A stretch of DNA of 64,000 bases, taken from contig OZ038320.1 of the NCBI GenBank assembly GCA_964035795.1, positions 24,802,118-24,866,117 of the forward strand. The letters are read 5' to 3'. Shown here one piece after another: positions 1 through 13,115 of the stretch (within the stretch, counting starts at the first letter, position 1; every line of letters begins with the position of its first letter). The DNA is from Pterobdella sp. o SKG-2022. Its lineage: Eukaryota; Annelida; Clitellata; Hirudinida; Piscicolidae. Made by a program: the position numbers and the translations under genes. The notes under the pieces were generated by a model that saw nothing but the letters and a program-made list of their open reading frames with translations, did not search any database and was not told the DNA's origin.

Positions 1-3000
1 TCGTGATGCTCCTAGAAATTTCATACTTCTTTTCCTATTAATCAATATTAAGCATCTGTTCTCTATACCTAAATAGAGTAGTTAAACACTCCAATGAATT
101 TCCAGTTTCAAAGTGGTTTGCAAGAGGATTTGTTTTCATGAACGATAAATGGATTGAACACGAGAGATAGTGCTTAAAAGATGCTGCATGTATATGAGGA
201 CTCAGTTGAAGGTTGATTTGTAAATTAAATTATGAAGCTTAATTGCATGATTGCCTGTTAATGGAATAATCAAAGACCCCCAACATCTCTATACGTTTGA
301 AAAGGTAAAATTAAATTAATTTTCTTTTACCTAATTATCACTTTAAAATATTTTTGAAATGAAATGTTATTTTTAAATTTGAAATAATCTATTAAATCAA
401 AAACCTTATAGAAATTTAAAAGAATTTTTTTGACTTCTCTCGTTTTCTTCCACGACGTTTTTGGTTTATCGTTAATACCGATAAATGTCCACGAAGTGCC
501 ATTCATAAATCTTCGCTTCACAAAACAATGATAGTGACATTTTATACAAAATCTTCTCAAAACATATCTAAATATGCTATATTAGCTCAGAATTATACAA
601 TTTTCAAGAGCCTCACTCATAAATATGAAATTTTTTCAATGTACTACAAAAGGTTTTTTTAACAAATAAATCCCTACTGCACGTGGGTAAATATCAATTT
701 CAATATTACTAAGGACCTCAGGACCCAATAAGCCAGGCATAACACTGATCCACGCATTAATCATTACAACCTCCGCTATTAATTATTAACAATATTCTTC
801 AAAACAATTTATTTTTTAAAATTTTAAGTCAGTGTTGATTTCAGTTTTTTTTATAATTTTTAGAAGAATCCTAATTTATAAAAGTTAATAACGAGTTTTA
901 TCGTTATAAAAAAACAAAAATCTGAAAATGGGGAAAAGTTGATATTGATAAAAGAATCTATTTGAGTTTGAATAAGAAAATATTCAAAACAAGTTTTTGA
1001 GAATATTGAAAGCTAAAATAAACTTTGGTGAACACAAAAATATTTGATGACTGTTGAAGGAAATGCAAAAAAATCAATGGAAAAACAAAATTAGATTTTA
1101 TAGTTTTTGAAAAAACTTTCAGCATTGCACACCACATCTTGAGCGGGCATTAGCTAGTAATTCCGTAATTATATCTCTCAAACTACCGTAAAAATATTAT
1201 AACCTAATAATAGTTCCATGTTTCTCAAAATTTCCTTGTTGCGATCAGCATTAAAATAACAAAATTTTTAATAATTATTATTAGATTAGATTTTGATATA
1301 CAGTTTCAAAAATGCGCAACCAAAACCCAAGCTAAAGGCGGTAGAATTGTCAACAGACTTTAAAAATATTGGCCCTAGTTTAAACTTTCAAGCCAAAAAT
1401 TGGGCTTCATTAAGGCTAATGAAGAAGCTTTTATATTGATTTTCGGCCTTATCTCGCTGATGTAATCAATTAATAATCAAATTTATTGAAGAACTAATCA
1501 TAAATAACGGGCAAGTGGCAATACTACACGAAAACAAGAAGGCAACTAAACGAAAAATCGTTTTAATTAACGCTATGGAACACTTATCATTACTATGATA
1601 GTCAAAGCACCCGAGCGTAAAGATGGAAGCAATAAAAGGCATATGATGAGAAGACAATGTAACGGTAATGTTAAAGGAAATTTTAACATTTACAAGACAA
1701 AAATACCACGCTTTTAGCTTTTAGACGTTATTTTAATTCGAGTTTTATACAAGAACTTCAACTTAAGAGGAATATTTACAGAAACAGGTTCATTTGAAAA
1801 AATTTTCGATAAATTAAGCCTTTTAGCAAAAAACCTAACCACATTTATGAAAAAGCATATATATTTTAAAGTCTTTTTTGAAAATATTTATTCTAATATT
1901 TAATATTAAAGTTCCGATGTATAAAAGTTTATTTTTTAGTAAATATGGCCATAAAACTTGAAAGATTGGTAGTTAATGATGGGATCTTAACGATAGCTTC
2001 TGAGTTAGCCACTCAAAAGCAGCTTTTATGTGTTTGTGAGATTGATTTCAAAGTTTTAAAATAATTATGAATTTTTTGTAAAACATTATCAAATATTTCA
2101 GTATTATAAATGTCTTCTCGACACGCCATGATGAATCGAACATTCTAGAGACAATATGACAAACTATTCTTTAGTTTGATTTATTTCTTTTATATTTTCT
2201 ACATGGAAAGTCATATTATCAACTAAAAGCGTTTAGTTCTAACAGAACATTTTCAAGTCTTTTTTATCAAAAAGTCTACAAGAACCCATGAGTGGTTGTT
2301 GTCGTTTTCAGAGAAATGGTTCGTGTAAGATTGGCTTGAGTTGGCTGATTAAGCAAGATTAAAAAGTTTATTTGATACAATAAAAGTTATGATGCATTGA
2401 TCTATATAGTTTAACCAATATAGCAATTTTCAGTGACTAAAATTATATATTTTCAAATAAAACGCTCTTTTAATAAAAACCCTTATCCTTTCTGAAACCA
2501 AGATTAGTAGATTTTTAGTCTCAAGTATGCCTTTTGAAAAACAAAAAATCAGTTTTGATTTTTATTATTAAAATACAAAGCTTTTTCAAGACCCTCTTAC
2601 AATATTAGGTGTGCTTGAGAGATTAGTTTCTTATTTCAATGAAATAAAAATGTTGTGATCTTTCAAACCTCTAATACTTTTAACCTCAAATACATTTCGC
2701 ATACACATAATAAATGTACTAGATCAATCTGATGACAATTCAATAAGAAAACTCTGTATTTAATATTTGAAATCAAAACAATTTTCAAGTTTTTTCTTAT
2801 TAGAAGTCCCAACAACGATACTTAATAATCATCATTGGGCCCAGTTAGACTCGCTTTGATAGGCGTGACCAGTATAAGATTGATTATCCGGATATCTATT
2901 TGACGGCAAAACAGTTTTAAAGAAAGGTTTAATGTATAATACAAAAAAATTATAGATGTGTTTATATAACTCAAAAACAATTTGCCACTAAAGCGTTGAA

Positions 3001-3540
3001 GACAGCACAAGAAAACAAACCTCCAGAACTTATTCAAAAAAGCTCAAGAAACACTTAAAAAAACTATTTATTAATAAAAGATTGAGATATAATGATATAT
3101 GATTTGTGTTGGGTGTTGTTGTAGTGACTTGGGTCTGGAGGCGTGAAAGATGGTTCCCAGGCTGGTGCTTCAGTAGCCTAAATGACATGTTCAAAAGCAT
3201 TTGTTTGGGCTTCTGTGTAAGTGTTTCTGTTAGTTTATGAAACAATAGAGGTAATCAAATGGGGTGAATTTTTGAAATAGATGTTTAAAGTTTAAGAAAT
3301 CACAAGTTTTAATTTTATTTTTGCATGTTTTGAATATAAAATAACTATTTATTGGTTGAATTTAATAAAAACTGGAAAAAAAAATTATTTTTTGCTTTTA
3401 ATTTTATCACCATGAAGCAAATCAAACTTGAGTTTTAGTGGAAAATCTATTCAGACTGAGACAAGAAAATTTCAAGTATATTCTCATAAATTCAACTAAA
3501 ACCTCAAAGTGAATTTATTGAAAATTACTGCTTTTTGTAA

Positions 3541-3713
3541 TGTAATGCGGTATTTATAAAGCGCTTTTACTTATAGATCAAAGCGCTTGCTACAAATTTA
3601 ATATAACGAAAACACACTGTAGAACTGGTGCTAATTGTCGGCCCACGCGGGATCGAAACCGGTAACTTTAGATAATTAGTCTAATGCTCAACCATTAAGC
3701 TATAGGGGCCGAC
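3541..3713 (-). repeat. tRNA-derived SINE (tRNA-Ile-like head)
   Basis: Read on the minus strand from 3713, the first 77 bases resemble a tRNA. There is a box A-like TAGCTTAATGG, a 5-bp anticodon stem TTAGA/TCTAA with a 7-base loop containing AAT (Ile), and a box B-like GGTTTCGATCC. The ends GTCGGCCC and GGGCCGAC pair over 8 bp, which extends the normal acceptor stem. The T-arm pairs poorly and the spacing before the D-arm is too long for a working tRNA. About 95 bases of non-tRNA sequence follow, ending near a tail containing AAAAGCGCTTTATAAATA. Head plus body plus tail is the usual SINE layout. Boundaries are approximate. Confidence 0.7.
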
Positions 3714-6700
3714 TTTTGAAGCATAATTTTATCAAAATCTTTTTATTTTTAAAGTGTAAGTAATGATTTCTAATTAAAGAACTGGAAAATAGTTTAATAC
3801 TTAAAAACCCATATTGAATTCATTTGAGTCGCTAATAGGAAAGTGTATTTTAAATACTTGAATTTTCAACGGGTTCGGTTCCACCATGGCATTTGCAACG
3901 AGAAGACATGACATATTGCTTCCTAGTTATTCCAAATATATTTTATGACAGATTATTTTTTTTTACACCTCATTGACTTATAAGTTGGCTTTCAAACCAA
4001 AAGAACTACCCGCCAATACAACACGGGTTTGAATTTGTAGAGTTTTTCGTCTATTTTTCTAGAATGACATATCAGTGTTGTTGGAACCTAATTGGATAAC
4101 CACTATAGCTTTGCTTTTAAAAGATTTGACCTCAGTTTTATGAAAACTAAAAATAATTTTTTTTTAAAACTTGATTGAAAAGTTTTTCAAAGTATGATAG
4201 TTGAATATTTAAAAAGTCATCATTAAACTAAGCATAATAATGAAATAATTAATAAATTTTAAATTTAGTTTTTATATAAGTTTATAAAAAGTTTTGAAAA
4301 AAAATTTTTCTCTTGTGGACCTATGAACTAAAGAATTTTACAAAAGGGATAAAGAAAAAGTTGTCAAAAGCCATGAAGATTTCTGCTGTTTTAGCAGAGC
4401 ATTTCATCCTTCACAAAAAGAGAGATTTTAAAAAATTCATTCAACAAAGCATAGTGTTTTTTGTTGAAAATGAAATAATTGAGTGTTATTTTGAGATGTT
4501 TTTCTTATTTTATAGATTTCTAAATCTGAAATAAACGTCAACTAAACCAAAAAAACATATTTTTTTAGCCATGTGATACAAAGAATTTACCATTATGATA
4601 ATGACAGCCTTTATAGTTCTTTTATTTTGATTACGCATAAAATTAAATTTTATTTTCTTTTAATTCTCTTTTTATTGATTCTTTTTGTTTTTATTATACC
4701 GCATGAAATTTTTCATTATCTTCCACGTAATCATTCAAAAACTCCAAAATTTTGATTTCAAGTATGCGTCTTTTCACTGCTGAGACGCTCAACTTTGAAC
4801 CTCGGGGGACTATGATTACAAAAACACTTGGCGATTAAGGAGTCATTAAACCTACTAAAAATATGCTTGTAAACATTATTTGATACTTCAAAAATAGCTT
4901 TTGGTTTGAATATTTTCAAAAAACAAAAACAGTAAAACGGAGTTTTTTATTACTGAAAGGCTGGTTTAAAAAAGTTAATTGTTAAAATATTGCTCTATGA
5001 ATTTATAACATAGCTTTTATTAAATTATACCTTACAAGACGTTGGTTTATTTTCCGTGTCTACTAAGTCATGCATACTAAAACACTTTCAAGACAAACTC
5101 ATTGGTGCAGATTGAAGCTTTGTTTTAGCGCCTGAGTCATCAGGTTTTCAATAAAGTTAAGCCCAATTTTTGAATTCTGAATTTCATTCAAGCAAAATGT
5201 TCCGATCTTTTCGCAGAAATTTAAAAAAAAATTTGTTTTTAGTTAGTAAAAAATTGTCTTTTTTCAAAACAAAACAATAACGTAATTTTTGTTAAGTTTT
5301 CACAGACTATTAATGATTATTGAATAGAAATGTTTGAAATAAAATCAACTTAGAAATTTTCTCTGTGATAAGTTGTTAGCATCAAGTGTGAGCGCCATCC
5401 TAATCCCACCCACAACATTATCATACCTCTTTTGCTTCTAATGAAATTCATTTTTATATCTTATGTAGATACATTTTTATTACTCAAATCTTTTTCATTT
5501 TATTGCACAAAAGAGTTTGGATTAATGTTCTTCTCTTTTCAAAATGACTTGAACTTTTGAGCTTTTTCTTCAATAAAACTTTTAGAAATTCAACTTTTAA
5601 CAGCCTTGAAAACAATCTTTAGTTATCTTACCAAATAGAACTTATCTTTGAGAAAATATCTATCCCTTTAAATATTTTAAAACCTGAGTTTCATAAAGAA
5701 TATTAACCATACCACTGAATACTTGAGCATCAATCTAATTCATTTAATGAACTTCAATTCTTGAAGAATGCTTCATTTTTGAAGGGTTGACAGAGAAATG
5801 TTGGTCACGTGCTTGTCTTATGGGCCTCGTGTCGATGAAAAGCAACTTACGTTTAAAAACTTTTAAATCAGTGAGATTTACCTATTAAAAGTAGCTTTTG
5901 TAAATTTTCTATTGAAGTTTATCCAAGTTTTGTTTTTGGTTGTTTTTTTTTCGTTTTTTTTATGAATGTTTGAATCTTTAAACCTTGCGAAAAGGTAGAA
6001 ATGACAAATTTTTTTCGACTTTAATAGGCCTGCTTTGTATTATTGTATAAAAAATACAAAAGCTACAAAAAATTGGCAACAATATTTTTCAATATTATTT
6101 TAACAAAACAAAAACGATAGAAAATTAAAATTAATATTTTTTAAACACGAAAAAATTTAGTTTTTGAATAATTTTGAGAATAAAATTTGGAAGCTTATTG
6201 TATGGAGGAGCGTGTAATTCATATATATTAAAATATATCTTTCAATCTAACTTCTTTTTCTTCAAATTTATCCGTCACTTTTTGCTGAGCGGATTATGAG
6301 GATTTTCAATGCGTTTTATATCAGAGACGTCAAGGCGAAATTATTATCAAGAAAAGAAGAAAGAGAAAAAATGAAAAGCTTCTAAAGCTGGAAGTAATTT
6401 AAATTAAAGTAACCATAAATAAAAGTTAAATAATTAGTAACTATTTTTGTTGCAACACGTATTAAGTATATACAAAATAGTTTTAGTAAGATATATTAAA
6501 AGTCTATTAAAATTTTTAAAAATTTCTTCGCAAATTATTTTTCCTACAAAAGTAAAGTGGAAAGGAGAAGGAATTATGGAAAAGCGAGCGAAAAAATAAG
6601 TGATTTTCTTTATATCGTTAAGATTGACGTGGAAAAATTGAAAAGCACCCAAAGCAACACAACAAATAGAAGATTAAAAAAAAAAAAAAAATCTTAAATT

Positions 6701-7962
6701 TATTTAAATCACGCAGTTCCAGTCTGAACCATTACCGAATTCAAGTGAAAATTATATCTTCGAGCTTTTCTGATGAATACATTGCTAAAAATAAGTGAAA
6801 CTTATAAAAATTGTATTTATTGCCGAGTTTTATTTATTTAAAAGATAATTTCAGTTTCAAAGAATTCTTCAGCTCTAATGCATTCATTCAATAAAAAAGT
6901 TGATGAAAATAGCACTAGGATTTCCTGGTTTTTTGGTCTTAGTGTCTCCATATGGACATCGGGTGTACGTTTCAAAGTGTAGTGAAGGTTTCCATAATTT
7001 ATTTATGCAAATTTAAAGTGCACCAAAGATGTTATATTTTAAAGACTCATTTAAATTCTTGTAGTTTTTTAAGAAAATGGATTTCAACACTCGATAACAT
7101 AAGTTCCTGCCCCAAACTCAATTTCATCTTGTATATTTTTTAATACAGTGTCTAAATTAAGAAAAATGCAGTATTACTTTGGTGGAAATGATTAATATGA
7201 GAAAGTAAATCGATCAAATATCCAATGAAATTTTGCTTGAATGAGTATTGATCGATTGTTTGGTGGTTTGTTAATGCTTGAACGATTGAAATTATATTTG
7301 ATTAATTGCTTAGAATTATTCCGAATTGATTAAAATGCATGATTGATAGGGGCAAGTGATAAGTTTTTAACAAACTTCGATGCGAAATGGTCAGTTTGTT
7401 TTATCACGCATCAATCATCAAAACATTCAAGATTTGATTCCAAATTTAAAAAATATCCATCATTGTTATCTAAAAATTTTAATGGCGGGCAGGCCAACTG
7501 TTGAATTTGAAATAATGTGTTTCTCTAAAAATAGCAAACTAAAAGTGCTTTTGAAATAGGAGGATTTTATTTTTATTGTTCATTCATCAATTCCGTGCGA
7601 GCAAATAAATAAAGTTGATACTGTAAACAAAAAAAATCCTTGAAGGAGATATGCTTGATCTATTTATATTTTATGCGCCTTCAATCATTGCCACTTTACT
7701 GTTCTACATCTTGCCATAAAATTAATCCAAAATTACTCCATTAAAGTATAAATTGACACTCATTTTATTTTTATATATAACTTCAAAAATTATAAAAATA
7801 TTTTTCAAGGTTTTATATCGTTGTTTGAAGTCTATTTGTAATTTTATGAATATTTTTCTACTTTTTTTGCAACAATAGACGTTACACTAAATGCAGATCA
7901 TTCAAACAAAAACTTCTGTAAAAAATATACTTCAATAAAGTTTTCATTGACTGGATCTATAT

Positions 7963-8238
7963 TCATGTTCTCTTTGAACCCTCTTTCAAAAGTTCGCCAA
8001 CGTAACAATTGGTGCAAACCCTTGAATTAAAACTCTCAAGCTGGTCGATACCACTGACCACAACATCAACAAAATTAGTTCTATTAAACTCCATATTCTC
8101 ATAATTAACTGAAACTTTTCTTACATCCAACATTTCTCTACAACGCCAAATGATCCACCAAGTTAATGCATAAAAAGCTCCAAATGTTTTTCCTAACTGA
8201 AAGCTACATTTACTTGCAACTTTATCTACACCAAACAT
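7963..8238 (-). other. unidentified 91-codon open reading frame
   Basis: An ATG-to-stop frame of 91 codons with balanced composition, including two Trp in a row followed by Ile and Trp, and several Cys. This is unusual for random AT-rich DNA. I do not recognise the protein. It has no clear splice sites or neighbouring exons, and it lies 5 kb from the nearest recognised gene. It may be a relic of a mobile element, an isolated exon or chance. Confidence 0.2.
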
Positions 8239-11200
8239 TGAAACTATTTCTCAGTCATATCAAATGAAAATTTTTTTTTATTATAAAGCCGAGTAAACTC
8301 ACACAAACGTATCAAACCTTATACCCTTTCTTCCACTGCATTCAAATCCTCATTCAACTCACCTATATATTTGCTTGCATTCTCAATGAGCTTATGTTAT
8401 AATCGATAAAACTTCTGGTAGAAGTTGTTTTAAAATTTACATTGACTGAAAGATTTTCAAACTTTGTGAAAAATTCAAATAATTTGCTCCAGGATTTATA
8501 TACTTTAAATTTGATATGAAAAAATTAAAAGTATAGCTTAAAAACGTTGAAATTTTAAATTAATTTCTGCTTTTCACGCAGTTTCTTAATGCAACTTCCT
8601 ATCAATCAATCAACGCAACAACTCCTATCACTTCTATATGTCAAAGACCTCTTAAAAACCTTTTCAAGCATAAAATCGTAGATGGAACAAAAGCAAAAAA
8701 TTTCGAATGTTTTTCAAATTGTAGAATAATTTAATTTAGTTTTGTACCTGCAATTTTAAATGAGAGACAGCGCGGGTTTGATGAATGTAATCCTGAATTT
8801 AATCAATGGAATCAGAAGTTGCCAAACACTTGTTAATTCTTTTTTAAGCTTTTAAACATAAAAATGTGATTTTTGAACTTTTTTATTAAAATTGACAATA
8901 TGATTCAGTGAAGTATATTTAATCAACAAAATTATAGTTTTCAATAATTTTACTATAAAACTTCAGATGAAAAATTGATCATGTGACAATTCTATACCAT
9001 ATTTCTAAAAGATTTCAACAAAACATATGCAAAAAATTTACAATTTTCAAAAAAAATCTAATTTTTGAATAATTGAATTATATATTTTTAAAAAAAAAAA
9101 GTTTACATCCGAAAAAATAGCATTGATTTTGGAGATTTTGACACAACGCAGTTCAATCAACCGCCAACTCCGCTCGCATCATTAGTTTTTTTGAGTGTGT
9201 CTTACTATTATATTGTCTTTAAAAGATTAAATATTTATTTTTCTAGATTCCATGTTTTCCATATCAATCATCCACTCAGAACTTCTCCTCCCATTAACGC
9301 TTCCAACCATCCATACATGTTTCATTTGATTCTGTGCGTAGTATAATACTAATAATTATATGTATATATATACATATTAATATTATTAGAATTATTTCCT
9401 TTTTTTGTCTTTATACTATTTCTGATAATACAGTTATTCAAAACCTGTACTTCATACACTTTCGAGTATTTCAGTTTTTGTGATTAAAAAAGCGAAGATT
9501 TTGTTATTAGAATGAAATTTACTACTAGGAATAAAAATATAGAAAGTCACTTAAGCAACGAAGCCCTTCATTTCGATTCTAAGCCACGGAGGGAGTTTTT
9601 AAAGCTTGTGCAAGACGTTGGAAAACTTAAAACTTCTTTGCAAGTGTTCAAAATACAATAGTTTTGTAGGGAAATTTTGATCAATAAAAAAGTTTCACAA
9701 AATAAAAGATTGGGGATTTTTTAGATCGCTAGTTTTTTAATATGTAAAAGTTCTAGAAAAATTCTGTCTTTGCCACGCGTTGCAGTGTCTTCCTTTCCAG
9801 AATAAACATCTCGAAGAATATATTAAAGGCTTGAAAAAATTTTTCAAAAAGTAAAAAGCGTATTTAAGCAAACTTAAATATAATTTTCAATTCGGAAATT
9901 TTTTTGCTCTCTTGTTGATTTTCGTACCTAAATTAGTTTTAGAATTCAATTTGACAACATTTTTGTTCTTAAAAAATATATTTACGACAAAAATCATGTG
10001 ATGAAAATCTTATAAAATTTTAAGAGATTATTTTAAAAAAATTATTCACTCAATTATAGTCCATGGTTCAATTAAAGAATTAATAGAGATATCCAATGTT
10101 ATTACAATTTCATTTGAAATTATCAATAATTATCTAATTGAAATACCGTTCTTAAAATTTAAAAAAAATTAACGAATTTCGCATAAACATGTGCAAAAAA
10201 ATGAAGCCATCAAAAAATATTTTTTTGCATTATAGAAAAAGATTGTTTCACTATACGATGAAAGAGGCAAAACGAACAGACGCAAGCAAGATTAAACCTA
10301 CCTTTTGTTGAAAAACAAATGTCCAAGAACTACATCTGCAGCATTTGATAAGACTGTCGGCCAAATACGATAAAGATTTTTTTTCAAAAAAAAATTATTT
10401 TTAAAAATTTTTATTCAAAATGTATTGAAACGATTTAGTATGTTTTTTTATGATTTCAATGTGAATTTAACAATTAAGTTTTTCTTGAAACTATGAAACA
10501 GTTGAAAATAATTTGAAATAAAGATTAATAAGAAAAGTGTGCATTATATCTCTGTAAATGCACGTCATTTGAGTAAACAATTTGAAAGCAGGAACAATGA
10601 ATAATTGAAACAAATGAATTCGACGAAGATTTCAAATTCCAACAGTCATGCATCTCACATTGATAAATGATAAATGGTAGATTTTATCGAGATATTTCAA
10701 AACGTTCATTGGGAAATTCCTCGAAGGCCAAATGGTATTGAAGTATGACCGATGAAAATTGATAACACAGTAGTAAATTCAAAATTATTTCCAGAGTTTA
10801 AATAAAATTTTTTTTTAAAAACAAACTTCCGAACAATAGAACAAAATTTTACAAAAGTATCATTTCAGTAGGGTATATGCCTAAGTTTCTAGACCGCAAA
10901 TAATTGAAATTCTTATAAAACCAAAATACAACTGAGAGACTGGAAAATGAATGCATAGTCATAAATAAATAACAGTTTTTCAAGCAAAACTCAAGCACTT
11001 CTCGTAAACATCAAAAGGTTATTAAACACGGTACTACCAAGCATAAAGCTAAATCAAAGGAGGGTAATGCATAAACGGATGGAGAACTAATTCATAAAAT
11101 ACTATCAGCAAATAAAACATCTCATTCATGGAAAAAACATTCTTTAATTTTAATGATTTACTAAGCGGTATTTTCATACATCCAGCATTTAATTTTCGTC

Positions 11201-13115
11201 ATCAAGAGCACGGGGTAATGCTTTTTATTAATGCAGTGTTTCTGCGGAGGATTTAGGCCCAGAAATGAAGTCGAAAATTATAAATAGCTGTTAAAAATGT
11301 TAAACTTTTGAAATGTGTTTTCAATGGATTACTTGATACTGATTGGTTGGATGGAAGCTAATCAAATTGCTTTATGTCGTTAAACTGCGTTTAAAACTAG
11401 GTTCTAATGGCAATTTCTAAAAGTTCATGAAAAAAAATTATTAATTATTAGAAAAACTGAAAGATTAAAAGTTTTTATTAGAAACTAAGCACGTTTGAAG
11501 TTTTACGTCTTTAAAAATGGAACTCAAAGAACTGAGATACACTAATTAAAAGAAGGCTAGCAGACGTTTAAGCTATGCATTGGAGCTTATAAACACTGGT
11601 TTCTATTGTGAAAACAACATATCTTTTTGGTCCAGTTTTATTATCATTTGTTTTTCACACTTTCAAATGCTTACCTATAAAAGTATTTTTAAAAACTTTA
11701 TAAGCACAGAAAAAAGATTTTAAAATAAAATCTACTTGCTTTTAAGAGGTCTTGCAAGCATTAATTGTAGCACTTACGGACGTGAGGTTCTTCTTAATTC
11801 GTTCGTATATAAGAGCTTCAAATAAGATTTTCAAAATGCCCAATGACCTCTTTTAAAACAATAATGCGGATAGATTCACATTTCCAATAGTCTCATTTTT
11901 TATGCGTTTGTTTCCACTTTCTTTGGTTATAATTTTTTAATCTTTTCCGATAAGGATATGCGTTTTTGATAAATTCAATTACGTTTGCATTTTAATATGA
12001 TTTTATAATAATTTCGAGATAAAATCTTTTTTAGATCAAAATTATTCGAAAAAAAAATCTTTTAACATAGAATAAAATGGGCACAAAAAACTCCACGCGA
12101 AAAAACAATAACGATAGATGGTGTGAAAGATACGCAAATGATATAGTGAAGGTTTTAAAAAAGAAAAAGTGCGAAAGGAAAAAATGGAAGATTATTAGCA
12201 TATGTGACGCATTGTAGATTACACACTGAAAAGGAATAAAAATGCTTCAAAAAGCCTCAAACCCATTCGAATGAACAGTAGTTTATAGACTTCCTGTTTT
12301 CTTGTCAAAATCTACAATTTTAACATCTCGATCATGTTTCAGTTGTACTTATTCATTTTGTTATTACGAATTCAAATAAAAATTTTTTCAATAAATTTAT
12401 ATATATTTTTAATATAATTCCAAATATCATGAGTACTTAGTGAATGTGATTCAAGAATATGAGAAATGCTCAAATGGTCGGACTGCAAAGACGAATAATT
12501 TACCAGCACTAAAACTCATTGAACAATATATTGACGAGTATGCTAGCTGAAGCAGAACAATTTTGTGATACAATTCAGAAGTTTTGAATAAGAAATTTCT
12601 TCGAATTATGAATGCATTTTAAAAGAAATAAATTGCCTCTTTGAAGTAGATAAAAACTCGGAGCTTCTTTTCTGAACTGTTTATAATTGAAAAAATATAA
12701 AATTTTACAAATGTTGTTTGTAGCCATGAGCTATTTTCTAAGTCCCATACGGAATTCAAACTCCCTTTGAGTTGAATGACCTAGTCTGTAATAACCTTTA
12801 AAACTACAAGAACATACCAATTTTATCTTATAAACTGTTTTTTCTTATATATAAAAAAGTAAAAACATTATTAGGTATACAATTGATGGTTTTTGAATCA
12901 TTTTCGTGACTTTTTATGGATTTTTTAACTTATAAAAGTCAGAGAGTAAGAAAGTAAAGGTTGTAATATAAAATTGAAATTAAAGCTAACTCAATGTTAA
13001 AACTTCAAATAAAATTAACTTCAAGTTCATTTTGTTCAAAAATTTTGATATATTTGAAATAAAATTTTATTTCAGAAAAATCTAGAATTTAATACCCGCA
13101 AATACGACCAGTATA

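Larger units (their letters stand above)
1..13075. other. AT-rich intergenic region without a recognised gene
   Basis: I read both strands for conserved domains and for AG...GT-bounded open stretches and found no gene that I recognise. The sequence is mostly A/T-rich filler with many short homopolymer runs. It holds one tRNA-derived SINE (3541-3713) and one unidentified open frame on the minus strand (7963-8238). A 45-codon open stretch ending in a stop at 12548-12550 looks mildly coding but has no clear splice acceptor. An acceptor-like TTTTATTTCAG ends at 13075, just before the first SSUH2 exon, so untranslated exons of that gene could lie in the 3' part of this region. Confidence 0.5.

Noticed and set aside
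327..800. Two minus-strand open pieces (about 420-560 and 650-780)
   Set aside because: They have fairly balanced residues, but no splice-consistent connection and no recognisable family.
3636..3713. Functional tRNA-Ile gene on the minus strand
   Set aside because: The anticodon arm is good, but the T-arm mispairs and the acceptor-to-D-arm spacing is wrong. SINE-like sequence continues past the 3' end.
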